Positions 15,596 through 23,059 of a stretch of DNA of 49,575 nt are shown one piece after another. Made by a program: the position numbers and the translations under genes. Under the pieces are notes generated by a model. It had not been told where the DNA came from. It did no database searches and saw only the letters and a list, made by a program, of their open reading frames with translations. Numbering within the stretch: position 1 is the stretch's first letter; each line of letters starts with the position of its first letter. The stretch comes from DATKHF01 sp035510355 (lineage in GTDB: Bacteria; Patescibacteriota; Saccharimonadia; Saccharimonadales; UBA4665): positions 1-49,575 of the forward strand of contig DATKHF010000016.1 in assembly GCA_035510355.1 (NCBI GenBank), in the 5' to 3' direction.

Positions 15596-16966
15596 TTAAT
15601 CAACCATCGATTCACGACGCTTAGTGTCGAGTGAGCGGAAGCGTTGCTTCTCGCGATCAAAGTAAAGTTCAATCCCGCCAGTCGGACCATTACGATGCTT
15701 TTTAATTAAAATATCAGCAATATTTTTACGTTCAGTGTCAGGTTTATAATATTCTTCACGATAAATGAATGATACGACATCGGCATCCTGCTCGATTGAT
15801 CCTGATTCACGAAGATCAGCCAGCTGAGGAATTTGCGGGCTACGACTCTCGACAGAGCGACTGAGCTGCGAAGCGGCTATGAGCGGCACGTTAAGTTCGC
15901 GGGCTATAGCCTTTAGTCCACGGGAGATTTCTGATACTTCTTGAACACGGTTAGCATCCATGCCGTAGCGGTTACCGCCGCTCATTAATTGCAAATAGTC
16001 AACAATAATCAAACCAAGCTCGCGTTGGTGAGCTTCACGGCGGGCTTTCGTCCGCAGATCACTGACCGTAATACTTGGCGTATCGTCAATAAAAATGGGG
16101 GCTTCACTGAGAGTTCCCATGGCATGACTCAGTTTCTCGAAATCAGCATCTGTTAAATTACCAGTTCGCAGCGCCCAGGCGTCGACACCCGATTCTACAG
16201 CTAGCAACCGATCCACGAGTTGCTCCTTACTCATTTCAAGGCTAAATATCAAGACTGCTTGTTTAGATTTAACGGCAACATTATGAGCAATATTGAGGGC
16301 TAGTGCCGTTTTGCCCATACTTGGTCTGGCCGCTAATACGAATAAGTCTGACCGTTGCAGTCCTGCTAAGATTGCATCAAGATCTTTGAACCCAGTTGGC
16401 ACGCCCCGGATCTTACCTTTGTCTTTGTGGAGTTCATCAAGCCGATCGAAACTTTCAGCCAAAATTTCTTCAAGACTGACGACACTTTGCTTAACATGTT
16501 GCTGACTTACTTCAAACAGCCTGGTTTCGGCCTGGTCAATTAAATCGCGAAGACTTTTAGTCTCATCAAAACCAAGCTGGGTCATGTCTTGTGAAGCCTC
16601 AATCAGCCGGCGGCGTAAAGATTTTTGAGCTACAATTTCAGCATACTGCTCAATGTGGGCTGCGGTTGGCACGAAATTCGTGAGTTCGGTTAAGTAACTG
16701 GCTCCACCAATCATGTCGAGTGTGCCGGTCATCTTAAGTTGATCGGCCAGTGTCAAGACATCTATCTGACTGTGTTTTTCGTATAGTTGGATTACAGCTT
16801 CAAAAATACGTCGATGTCGAGGGTCAAAAAAATCAATGGCTATGATTGAGTCAGCGATTTTAATGATGGCGTCACCGTCAATAAGGATTGCCCCGAGTAA
16901 ACTGGCTTCAGCATCAAGGTTTTGGGGTGGTTCATTGCGTGTCGTAGGATCCATGGTGATACTCAT
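15596..16966 (-). CDS. dnaB: Replicative DNA helicase DnaB
   Basis: 456 aa, full length. The N-terminal domain begins Pro-Pro-Gln-Asn-Leu-Asp-Ala-Glu-Ala-Ser-Leu-Leu-Gly-Ala. The RecA-like C-terminal domain has Walker A Ala-Arg-Pro-Ser-Met-Gly-Lys-Thr-Ala near residue 212, Walker B Leu-Gly-Leu-Ile-Ile-Val-Asp-Tyr-Leu-Gln-Leu-Met and the Arg-finger region near Asp-Leu-Arg-Glu-Ser-Gly-Ser-Ile-Glu-Gln-Asp-Ala-Asp. The hexamer unwinds DNA at forks. Its ATG overlaps the dnaX stop (ATGA), so DnaB and the clamp loader are made together. Confidence 0.97.
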   Translation of the reverse strand: MSITMDPTTRNEPPQNLDAEASLLGAILIDGDAIIKIADSIIAIDFFDPRHRRIFEAVIQLYEKHSQIDVLTLADQLKMTGTLDMIGGASYLTELTNFVPTAAHIEQYAEIVAQKSLRRRLIEASQDMTQLGFDETKSLRDLIDQAETRLFEVSQQHVKQSVVSLEEILAESFDRLDELHKDKGKIRGVPTGFKDLDAILAGLQRSDLFVLAARPSMGKTALALNIAHNVAVKSKQAVLIFSLEMSKEQLVDRLLAVESGVDAWALRTGNLTDADFEKLSHAMGTLSEAPIFIDDTPSITVSDLRTKARREAHQRELGLIIVDYLQLMSGGNRYGMDANRVQEVSEISRGLKAIARELNVPLIAASQLSRSVESRSPQIPQLADLRESGSIEQDADVVSFIYREEYYKPDTERKNIADILIKKHRNGPTGGIELYFDREKQRFRSLDTKRRESMVD

Positions 16967-18429
16967 GATTCTAGCAGCTCTGCACCACCAAAAATATTGC
17001 TTATGCTTTCAACCTCTGCACTGTCAATTGTTACGAGGGTTTCGCCAACTGGCTCGTCTATAATCTCGGGTTGCTTAGCCAATGATTCATCAACAACACT
17101 AGTGACAGTAACATTTTGCCCGGTTAACTCAGATATAGCGGTAATAATTATGCGACGATTCACGGCTTCGTTAACTCGCTTTTGATGGAATGCAAACCGG
17201 AACGCCAATGTTAGATGATCACCGTCCCACGTTGGTTGCGCGAGTCGTAGGACACTATACAACGTATTATGTGTGCGTTTAATAATGTTTAAAACTTCTG
17301 GCCAGGCGACGTCGCTGCGGCTAATCTTGGCGGCGCTAACTGCCGGTTTGGAAGTGGCTTCTACAGGTTTCGCTGCTTCTTCAACCACTGGTTTGGTGGG
17401 TTTTTTAGGGACATTGACTGCCTGAGGTTTGGTGGACGTTGTTTCTGGAGCCGACTTGGCTATCGTCTCAGTGGCGTTTATGCATTCCAGAAGAGCTATC
17501 TCGAGAGCCACAGTTGGATTCGGTGACACTGGCACTTCAATTAAGGCTGCTAATAACTTCAGGGCTGAGGCTTTTGGCAGGCTACTATGGTCCGCAACAA
17601 TGTCTGATCGCCACTGCTCACCAAGTTGTTTGGCAATCCTGGCGGCTTCGTACCCCTGGTCGCGCAAGACACCCAAGGCTAGCATGGCTTCGCTGACATC
17701 TTGATTGGCAATTGCCTGATTCACGTCGTCAATAAGTTTAGCTGGCGCTTGACCGACAGCATTGAGAACACTCGTGCTCGTAATACGGCCAGTTTGGTTA
17801 CGAACCTGATCGAGCAGACTCGTGCTATCGCGAAGGCTGCCATCACCATGCACTGCAATTAGACGAAGCGCTTCATCATCTATGTCAATTTTTTCAGCAG
17901 TAGCTATTGTTCTTAAATGTGCTGCGGCCTTATCTGTCACTACGGGCCGAAAGGTAAAGCGCTGAGTACGACTGATTATTGTGTCTGGTAGCTTGTGAGC
18001 TTCGGTTGTCGCTAAGATAAAAATAACGTGTGCAGGTGGTTCCTCGAGGATTTTAAGCAAAGCATTGAAGGCCTCACGAGTTAACATATGTACCTCGTCA
18101 ATAATATAAACCTTATACTTAGCACTCGTTGGTGCACTGTAGACACGCTCACGTAATTCGCGGATCTCATCAATCCGGCGGTTAGAGGCGGCATCAATTT
18201 CAATAATATCTAAATGAGATGATTCCTCGTTATAGGGCAAATCATTAACGGCATGTGCCAAAATACGAGCCACACTGGTTTTGCCGACGCCTTTTGGACC
18301 AGTTAATAGGTAGGCATGGCTCGGCGTCCCCAGCTTAAGAGTGTGTTCGAGGACGGTCGTGATATGTTCTTGTCCCACGATTTCGGCCAACGATTTAGGC
18401 CTGTACTTACGATATAACGCCTGCCCCAT
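16963..18429 (-). CDS. dnaX: DNA polymerase III subunit gamma/tau, no zinc module
   Basis: 488 aa. The AAA+ core has Walker A Gly-Pro-Lys-Gly-Val-Gly-Lys-Thr-Ser near residue 44, Walker B-like Ile-Ile-Asp-Glu-Val-His-Met-Leu and sensor 1 Ala-Thr-Thr-Glu-Ala-His-Lys. Domain III and a Pro/Lys/Ala-rich linker (about 325-375) lead to a tau-like C-terminal domain. The Cys4 zinc module normally found after Walker A is missing: the chain runs directly from Ala-His-Ala-Val-Asn to Ile-Ile-Glu-Ile-Asp-Ala-Ala-Ser. No programmed-frameshift slippery run was noticed. It heads the long minus-strand operon and has its own near-leaderless promoter. Confidence 0.95.
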   Translation of the reverse strand: MGQALYRKYRPKSLAEIVGQEHITTVLEHTLKLGTPSHAYLLTGPKGVGKTSVARILAHAVNDLPYNEESSHLDIIEIDAASNRRIDEIRELRERVYSAPTSAKYKVYIIDEVHMLTREAFNALLKILEEPPAHVIFILATTEAHKLPDTIISRTQRFTFRPVVTDKAAAHLRTIATAEKIDIDDEALRLIAVHGDGSLRDSTSLLDQVRNQTGRITSTSVLNAVGQAPAKLIDDVNQAIANQDVSEAMLALGVLRDQGYEAARIAKQLGEQWRSDIVADHSSLPKASALKLLAALIEVPVSPNPTVALEIALLECINATETIAKSAPETTSTKPQAVNVPKKPTKPVVEEAAKPVEATSKPAVSAAKISRSDVAWPEVLNIIKRTHNTLYSVLRLAQPTWDGDHLTLAFRFAFHQKRVNEAVNRRIIITAISELTGQNVTVTSVVDESLAKQPEIIDEPVGETLVTIDSAEVESISNIFGGAELLES

Positions 18430-18437
18430 GTCTTATT

Positions 18438-18467
18438 AGTATACTCGTACCTGGGCGTAGGCTCCAA
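18438..18467 (-). promoter_or_regulatory. dnaX promoter
   Basis: On the minus strand TTGGAG (18467-18462), an 18-nt spacer and TATACT (18443-18438) lie 8 nt before the dnaX ATG. It is divergent from the promoter at 18485, sharing a 92-bp intergenic region. Confidence 0.55.
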
Positions 18468-18484
18468 GAATTGACCGTCAAGCG

Positions 18485-18512
18485 TTTACAGGTTGCATAA
18501 GGAGTATATAAT
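18485..18512 (+). promoter_or_regulatory. Promoter of the UbiB-like gene, near-leaderless
   Basis: TTTACA (18485-18490), a 16-nt spacer and TATAAT (18507-18512). The ATG follows 9 nt after the -10 box, leaving a leader of about two nucleotides. Confidence 0.65.
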
Positions 18513-18521
18513 ATACATGTA

Positions 18522-20036
18522 ATGAAAGATCACGACACGTACACTTGGACACGTCGAAAACGCTTTGCGTATGTACTGCGTCGTACCCGTTCACTCGTCG
18601 GCTTGCTGCTGCGGTTTGTTCTCGCCAGTCGCGGCGATGAACGGCAGCAAACGTATGACCGTTTATGTACTTTTATGTTGGAGGCTGGAGGGGTGTACAC
18701 CAAGTTCTTGCAGGGTGTTCTACTGGGCGTCCCAGAAGTTCAGGATTGGGTTAAGCGTCAAAATGTCGATTTCTTTGAAAACGTTCCTACTGAACCGCTG
18801 GATGTGCCTGACATTTTACGAGCTGAACTTGGCGAGCAGGTTGAGCGCTTGCAGGTTAGCAGCGAAGTCCTCGCTAGTGGGACGTTTGCTCAAGTGTATG
18901 CTGGTTTACTCGATTCATATCAACCAGTCATCGTGAAAATTCAACGTCAGACCATTCGACCATCACTTAAAAACGATGTCTGGCTTCTAAAACATTTTGC
19001 TCGTTATGGCCGACGACTATTGACCAGTGTCGATGCTGATATTACGGCAATCTCCAAAGATTTTACCAGAATGACGTTAGCCGAGATGGACTATAAACGT
19101 GAGGCACGGCTGGCTGAGTTAATGCGGCAAAGAGTCGGCACAGCGCATCCAGAGATTGTTATACCGGTGACTTTTACCGAGTTATCCACAGAGCACATTA
19201 TAATCCAGCAACGGCTGGGTGGCACATCACTTGCTGAACTACTGTACCGTGAAAAGCCGCTGACTGCACTCGAACGTCAGAGCCTGCAAGATACCATGAC
19301 ACTTATCCTAACGCTGCCTTTCACTACCGGCCTTGTTCACGCTGATCCACATCCGGGTAATATTCGTTTACTTGACGATTCGCGAATTGCTTTACTTGAT
19401 TTTGGAGCTGTTGATGATACGCCTGTTGAAGTTGATATTTATCGTCGTTTGTTAGGAGCTGTTATAAAAGCTATGGATGGAACAATGACCGCGTCTGAAG
19501 CTCTCGATGTGTACTTTGCAACCTATGCCCCTAGGCTATATAACGCTATTGAGGTCACTGGTCGTGCATTAGGATTGCCCCCGATCCTACCAATGTTTGC
19601 TGAGTTCAGTATGGGTAATAAACAGGCTGGTGAACCGTTATCCAAATTTAAGGGCAGTATCTTAGCCTTAGCTGATATCAACAAGCTAGTTAACCCCAAT
19701 AATCGATTTGCACTGCGTAGCTCTTTCCACAATGTGTCGTATGCGCGAGCCGCCCACACGATTATGCAAACCATGCAGCTACTTGAGCTCGAGACTGAGA
19801 TGATCTCCTCTTTGCATTCTATTAGTCAGCGGATGCAGACACAACCTGATCTATTTACCGCTCCCCAAGCTTCGAATCTTTCAGTAGTCGAAGCCAAAGA
19901 AATTGTCTACGGGTGGTTAGAAAAAGTGCTGCAACGTAACCCGCTGATGGCAGCTGATCTTCGAGATGTGTTTATCACTATGAAACGCGCTGATCGTAAT
20001 CAGGCTCAACGTGCCGCCGCTGGTCGTCATTCCTAA
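18522..20036 (+). CDS. ABC1/UbiB-family atypical kinase
   Basis: 504 aa. Kinase-like landmarks of the UbiB/ADCK family: Lys-Phe-Leu-Gln in place of the KxGQ motif (residue about 58-61), an alanine/glycine loop Ala-Ser-Gly-Thr-Phe-Ala-Gln-Val-Tyr-Ala-Gly, the lysine in Val-Ile-Val-Lys-Ile-Gln, catalytic His-Ala-Asp-Pro-His-Pro-Gly-Asn-Ile and metal-binding Leu-Leu-Asp-Phe-Gly. Family members are ATPases/kinases linked to ubiquinone and lipid metabolism. No quinone pathway genes are nearby, so its role here is unclear. It stands alone, divergent from dnaX and convergent with the next gene. Confidence 0.85.
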   Translation: MKDHDTYTWTRRKRFAYVLRRTRSLVGLLLRFVLASRGDERQQTYDRLCTFMLEAGGVYTKFLQGVLLGVPEVQDWVKRQNVDFFENVPTEPLDVPDILRAELGEQVERLQVSSEVLASGTFAQVYAGLLDSYQPVIVKIQRQTIRPSLKNDVWLLKHFARYGRRLLTSVDADITAISKDFTRMTLAEMDYKREARLAELMRQRVGTAHPEIVIPVTFTELSTEHIIIQQRLGGTSLAELLYREKPLTALERQSLQDTMTLILTLPFTTGLVHADPHPGNIRLLDDSRIALLDFGAVDDTPVEVDIYRRLLGAVIKAMDGTMTASEALDVYFATYAPRLYNAIEVTGRALGLPPILPMFAEFSMGNKQAGEPLSKFKGSILALADINKLVNPNNRFALRSSFHNVSYARAAHTIMQTMQLLELETEMISSLHSISQRMQTQPDLFTAPQASNLSVVEAKEIVYGWLEKVLQRNPLMAADLRDVFITMKRADRNQAQRAAAGRHS

Positions 20037-20057
20037 GATTTTTGAAGAGAGCTGGAG

Positions 20058-20567
20058 CTATAAGGCTGCTTCGAGAGCCGCCCACTCAGCGTTCGTGTCG
20101 TCTTCTGGGACGTTGACACTCACCTGGTCACCAGGCTTGGCTTTGAAATACGTAACACTTGCCAGTAATACTCGGTAACTTCTTGTATCGACCTCCACAA
20201 AGTAATGGCCGTTCTCTAGTTTAAGCGTACCGACGACTTGTTTACGTGGAACTGGGCCAATCTGTTTATATAGGAAGGCTCCGTCGTCAGCAATCGTTAG
20301 TTTAAGGATATCACCCTGGACGAGCTTCGATTTACTCGCATAGTTTGCTGGGACAGGATAGGTTTTTGCATCAGACCCAACCATGCTTTGGCCGTCAAAA
20401 ACACCTTCAATAACCTTACCAAGAACTTCTTCTTTGGAACTCGTGACTACATGCGAATCCTCACCGACTAAACTAATAAGTAGTTCGGTAGCGGCGGCCA
20501 AATTGGTCTCCGCTTCTTGAATGAGAGCCCGCAGTCTTTTGATTTGTTTATCTGCTACTTCTGCCAT
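20058..20567 (-). CDS. Hypothetical protein with N-terminal coiled coil
   Basis: About 169 aa from ATG 20567, chosen because AAGGAAAG lies just upstream of it; an ATG at 20582 would give 174 aa. Residues 1-45 form a charged amphipathic helix or coiled coil. The rest is beta-rich with repeated Gly-turns (Gly-Asp-Ile-Leu-Lys-Leu, Lys-Pro-Gly-Asp-Gln-Val-Ser-Val-Asn-Val-Pro), suggesting one or two small beta-barrels, perhaps OB-like. No family is recognised. It lies between the UbiB-like gene (convergent) and rplL. Confidence 0.6.
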   Translation of the reverse strand: MAEVADKQIKRLRALIQEAETNLAAATELLISLVGEDSHVVTSSKEEVLGKVIEGVFDGQSMVGSDAKTYPVPANYASKSKLVQGDILKLTIADDGAFLYKQIGPVPRKQVVGTLKLENGHYFVEVDTRSYRVLLASVTYFKAKPGDQVSVNVPEDDTNAEWAALEAAL

Positions 20568-20713
20568 CTCTTTCCTTACCATAAGTGTTTGTTTGTATAC
20601 ACTTCTGTTTCAAAGCTACCATTTTTTTTTACACAAGTCAAAGTTCTGACCCCAACCTGTGGAAAACTGAAATGCAAAATATTATCAGTGGTGCTCTTGA
20701 GGCGATCGGGAGC

Positions 20714-21136
20714 TTAAGCTAATTCGGCAGTTGCGCCGGCAGCTTCAAGTGCTTTCTTAGCGTTCTCGGCATCGTCTTTCTTGGCCTTTTCGAGGATTGC
20801 TTTAGGTGCACCATCAACGAGGGCTTTGGCTTCGCCAAGTCCTAGTTGCGTCAAATCCTTAACAGCCTTAATGACGGCAACCTTTTGAGCGCCTGGATCT
20901 TTAAGGATAACGTCATATTCACTCTTTTCCTCAGCAGCAGGTGCGGCTTCAGCAGCAGTAGGAGCGGCCATTGCAGCAGCTGGTGCAGCAGCGCTAACAC
21001 CCCAGTACTCTTCGAGGAACTTTACGAACTTACTAATCTCGAGAGCTGACATTTTGTTCAGCTCAGCAACTAACTTTTCAAATTCTTTTGGTACAGTTAC
21101 GTTTTTCTCTTCAGTCTTCTTATCTTCATCAGCCAT
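20714..21136 (-). CDS. rplL: 50S ribosomal protein L7/L12
   Basis: 140 aa. The N-terminal dimerisation helix region (Glu-Leu-Asn-Lys-Met-Ser-Ala-Leu-Glu-Ile), an Ala/Pro/Glu hinge (residues about 52-72) and the C-terminal factor-binding domain (Asp-Val-Ile-Leu, then Lys-Val-Ala-Val-Ile-Lys-Ala-Val-Lys-Asp, and Leu-Gly-Leu-Gly-Glu-Ala-Lys-Ala-Leu-Val) are complete. It forms the stalk that recruits translation factors. A strong AAAGGAG lies upstream of the ATG. It follows rplJ by 14 nt and has about 15 extra charged N-terminal residues compared with the E. coli protein. Confidence 0.97.
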   Translation of the reverse strand: MADEDKKTEEKNVTVPKEFEKLVAELNKMSALEISKFVKFLEEYWGVSAAAPAAAMAAPTAAEAAPAAEEKSEYDVILKDPGAQKVAVIKAVKDLTQLGLGEAKALVDGAPKAILEKAKKDDAENAKKALEAAGATAELA

Positions 21137-21150
21137 GGTAGGCTCCTTTC

Positions 21151-21684
21151 TTATTGCTCAAGCGCCTCTGCGCGAGCAGTTAATACCGTTAATACACTTC
21201 GTACATTGCCGCTTAAAACACCAACGAAACCACTGAGCGGTGCGGCGACGGTGCTAACCAGCATACCACGCAATTGTTCTTTGCTTGGTAGCATGGCGAG
21301 CGATGTAACGTCTTCGGCGCCAATGAATTGGCCGTCGACAGTAAAGGCACCGACAAACTCGAGGGTTGGGTTCGTTTTGGCAAAATCGTTTAGACTTTTG
21401 GCCGGCGCAACCTCATCATCACTATTAAACGCATAAAGCAACATACCCTCAAGCATGCTGGTATCGAGGCTTTTTAAGTGATCAGTTTGCTCAATAGCCT
21501 TTTTAACCAAACGGTTTTTAGCAACTTTAATCTTTGTACCATTTTGTCGTGCATCGCGTCGCAATGATTGTAGGGCTTGCACTGATGTACCTTGATACTT
21601 AGCGACCACTGTTAACTTAGATGTGCCAAGCATTTCGGCAACATCGCCAACGACCTGGTTCTTCTCAACTTTGGTTAATGCCAT
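21151..21684 (-). CDS. rplJ: 50S ribosomal protein L10
   Basis: 177 aa, normal length. The N-terminal RNA-binding part contains Tyr-Gln-Gly-Thr-Ser-Val-Gln-Ala-Leu and Val-Ala-Lys-Asn-Arg-Leu, both typical of L10, and the C-terminal helix that binds L7/L12 is present. L10 anchors the stalk to 23S rRNA and represses its own mRNA. It is preceded by an L10 leader, an attenuator terminator and a good promoter; GGAGAA serves as its ribosome-binding site. Confidence 0.96.
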   Translation of the reverse strand: MALTKVEKNQVVGDVAEMLGTSKLTVVAKYQGTSVQALQSLRRDARQNGTKIKVAKNRLVKKAIEQTDHLKSLDTSMLEGMLLYAFNSDDEVAPAKSLNDFAKTNPTLEFVGAFTVDGQFIGAEDVTSLAMLPSKEQLRGMLVSTVAAPLSGFVGVLSGNVRSVLTVLTARAEALEQ

Positions 21685-21756
21685 ATAGGAATTCTCCAGA
21701 TTAATGATTAACGTAAGATCATCGACCGATTAGTCTTACGATTGTAACGTTGCCAA

Positions 21757-21790
21757 ACAAAAACGTCTTTGCTCCTATGACCAAAGACGC
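21757..21790 (-). terminator. Attenuator terminator in rplJ leader
   Basis: On the minus strand GCGTCTTTG pairs with CAAAGACG around a 10-nt loop, followed by TTTTTG. It lies between the L10 leader motif and rplJ, so it can regulate read-through into rplJL. Confidence 0.75.
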
Positions 21791-21816
21791 TGAAACTCCA
21801 TCAAGAGATTTGTCTT

Positions 21817-21866
21817 ACCTTGGTAGCATTCTTAAGTTCGTTAGAACCGCTACTGTCTTTGGCAAC
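21817..21866 (-). promoter_or_regulatory. Ribosomal protein L10 leader
   Basis: On the minus strand the transcript contains AAAGACAGTAGCGG, a loop, then AATGCTACCAAGGT. This is the conserved kink-turn / L10-binding element found upstream of rplJL in many bacteria. Binding of the L10-L12 complex would favour the downstream terminator. Confidence 0.8.
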
Positions 21867-21875
21867 TTGCATATA

Positions 21876-21904
21876 ATTTTAGGCTATATCTGGTGAGCTG
21901 TCAA
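21876..21904 (-). promoter_or_regulatory. rplJL promoter
   Basis: TTGACA (21904-21899), a 17-nt spacer and TAAAAT (21881-21876) on the minus strand. The leader of roughly 190 nt contains the L10 element and the attenuator. Confidence 0.75.
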
Positions 21905-21907
21905 GTA

Positions 21908-22186
21908 TTACTCAGTACCCAGAACAATGCCAGGGTGCTGTTCCTCGAACTCGGATAATGATAAAGCTACCCCTCCTATCACGCAGTGGGTTCGTAATGA
22001 CTGTTTTGCCGCTCGCTCTCTGTCTTCAGCTGTCTGAACTGGTCTAGCCGGCTCAGGCTCTGGTATACCTTGGCCCGTCTGGCGCCATTCACCGGCAACT
22101 TCCGTGTAAACAGTTGGTGCTGGGGTAGCCAACGGACGAGATTGTTCCTCTCGGCCTTTTAATACGCTCGGTAGTGCATCCCTCAT
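21908..22186 (-). CDS. Small hypothetical protein (92 aa)
   Basis: 92 aa, hydrophilic, rich in Glu, Arg and Pro, no membrane segment. The middle (Pro-Glu-Pro-Glu-Pro-Ala-Arg-Pro) looks disordered; the C-terminus (Gly-Val-Ala-Leu-Ser-Leu-Ser-Glu-Phe-Glu-Glu-Gln-His-Pro-Gly-Ile) looks folded. No family recognised. GAAAGGAAAAC provides a ribosome-binding site and a strong terminator plus a structured RNA lie just upstream. It shares the start Met-Arg-Asp and the leader-terminator-gene layout with the gene at 22354-22608, suggesting related regulation. Confidence 0.55.
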   Translation of the reverse strand: MRDALPSVLKGREEQSRPLATPAPTVYTEVAGEWRQTGQGIPEPEPARPVQTAEDRERAAKQSLRTHCVIGGVALSLSEFEEQHPGIVLGTE

Positions 22187-22205
22187 TTCTTATTGTTTTC
22201 CTTTC

Positions 22206-22240
22206 AACCAAAAAGCCCCGCGGGTGCGGGGCTGGTTTTT
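22206..22240 (-). terminator. Strong intrinsic terminator
   Basis: AGCCCCGC (22214-22221) and GCGGGGCT (22226-22233) form an 8-bp GC-rich stem with a 4-nt loop. T-runs are present on both sides, so it can work on either strand. On the minus strand it lies between the 84-aa gene and the 92-aa gene, only about 20 nt before the start of the latter. Confidence 0.85.
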
Positions 22241-22246
22241 ACGTTA

Positions 22247-22318
22247 TTACTAAAACTCACGCCCGCATATATCGGTGTACGATGATTGCCTTGGCGATAA
22301 TCATGTGAGTCATAGTAA
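22247..22318 (-). ncRNA. Structured RNA element upstream of terminator
   Basis: Arms 22247-22260 and 22305-22318 pair over 14 positions with two mismatches. Inside, 22282-22287 and 22299-22304 form a second stem (ATGATT / AATCAT) with an inner GCC/GGC. Only a few nucleotides separate it from the strong terminator. It may be the leader of the 92-aa gene or a stand-alone small RNA. No known family is recognised. Confidence 0.45.
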
Positions 22319-22353
22319 GTAATCTTACGCTTTTCCTATGACCCGGTCAAGAC

Positions 22354-22608
22354 CTATTCACTAGCCCTTCGTATTGTCATAGTATCTTCATATTCTCGCA
22401 TAGCAGCAAGCGTTGCTGGGTCAATGTTCTCCGTAAGTTCAGGTAAATCTATTGCTCTTTCGTCAGGTCTGTGAGGGCAAGTATCCAAAGCATCTATTGT
22501 GCCACTCGTTACGGATGCAGCATACCCAATCCTAGCCTTAGTACCCTTACCGACCCAATCAACGCCACCATCACCGCGGCCCCGTTCGCCTTCAATGTAA
22601 TCTCTCAT
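22354..22608 (-). CDS. Small hypothetical protein (84 aa)
   Basis: 84 aa, no membrane segment, Gly/Arg-rich start (Gly-Glu-Arg-Gly-Arg-Gly-Asp-Gly-Gly) then Asp/Glu-rich. It has one Cys and a Cys-Pro-His sequence near residue 44. No family recognised. A good ribosome-binding site (AGGAG) precedes the ATG. The leader carries mutually exclusive hairpins including a terminator (22627-22708), so expression is probably controlled by attenuation. It is isolated from its neighbours by terminators on both sides. Confidence 0.55.
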   Translation of the reverse strand: MRDYIEGERGRGDGGVDWVGKGTKARIGYAASVTSGTIDALDTCPHRPDERAIDLPELTENIDPATLAAMREYEDTMTIRRASE

Positions 22609-22626
22609 GCTAATCTCCTTTAAATT

Positions 22627-22708
22627 AAAAACAGGCTTTTGATTGAAGCCTGATGTTAGGACTGTACTTAGGCGTATGTATACGCTCAGGCTTCAACCAT
22701 ACTGAAGC
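22627..22708 (-). promoter_or_regulatory. Candidate transcription attenuator (four-segment leader)
   Basis: In transcript order (minus strand): segment 1 GCTTCA (22708-22703), segment 2 TTGAAGCCTGA (22696-22686), segment 3 TCAGGCTTCAA (22653-22643), segment 4 AAGCCTG (22638-22632) followed by TTTTT. Segments 1-2 or 2-3 can pair (2-3 perfectly over 11 bp), and 3-4 form a terminator stem. A small GCGTAT/ATACGC hairpin sits inside the 2-3 loop. This is the layout of an attenuator or riboswitch expression platform. Confidence 0.6.
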
Positions 22709-22765
22709 ACAGCCCTTGAAGGCCGAGGAGGAGACTGCGCCAATAGTTAAAACTCATACTAATTT

Positions 22766-22794
22766 ATAGTAGCTCACAGACGAAGAAATTACAA
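22766..22794 (-). promoter_or_regulatory. Putative promoter of the attenuated 84-aa gene
   Basis: TTGTAA (22794-22789), a 17-nt spacer and TACTAT (22771-22766) on the minus strand. The transcript would start about 55 nt before attenuator segment 1. Confidence 0.4.
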
Positions 22795-22870
22795 ATTTGT
22801 TCTTGATTTTTTATTTAAACGCTGTACTATAAATAGCTCAAAGTGGTATTCGATAATAGGAGAGAGTAAT

Positions 22871-23059
22871 ATGCCCAACAATAGAGGTCTTGACGGGTAC
22901 GCCCCACTACCACACCCTGACACGGTCATCGATAGGATTGCTACGTGGCGAGATGAAGGCCACGCGGCTGACTTTGATCCAGCGCCTTTAGATGCCGTTA
23001 GACAGCGTATTGATGTGGTCAACCAGACGCTTGGCCATGTCGCGGCAGACCAATCCTAA
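22871..23059 (+). CDS. Small hypothetical protein (62 aa)
   Basis: 62 aa with a good ribosome-binding site (AGGAGAG) before ATG 22871 and a TACTATAAAT -10 region further up. Hydrophilic, with Pro-rich residues 10-17 followed by a probable helix ending Val-Val-Asn-Gln-Thr-Leu-Gly-His-Val. No family recognised. It converges with the tmk-thyX gene and overlaps its stop by 4 bp. Confidence 0.5.
   Translation: MPNNRGLDGYAPLPHPDTVIDRIATWRDEGHAADFDPAPLDAVRQRIDVVNQTLGHVAADQS

Noticed and set aside
22627..22760. 4.5S, 6S or tmRNA at the attenuator region
   Set aside because: No SRP GGAAGG-type loop, no tmRNA tag reading frame and no 6S central bubble could be recognised.
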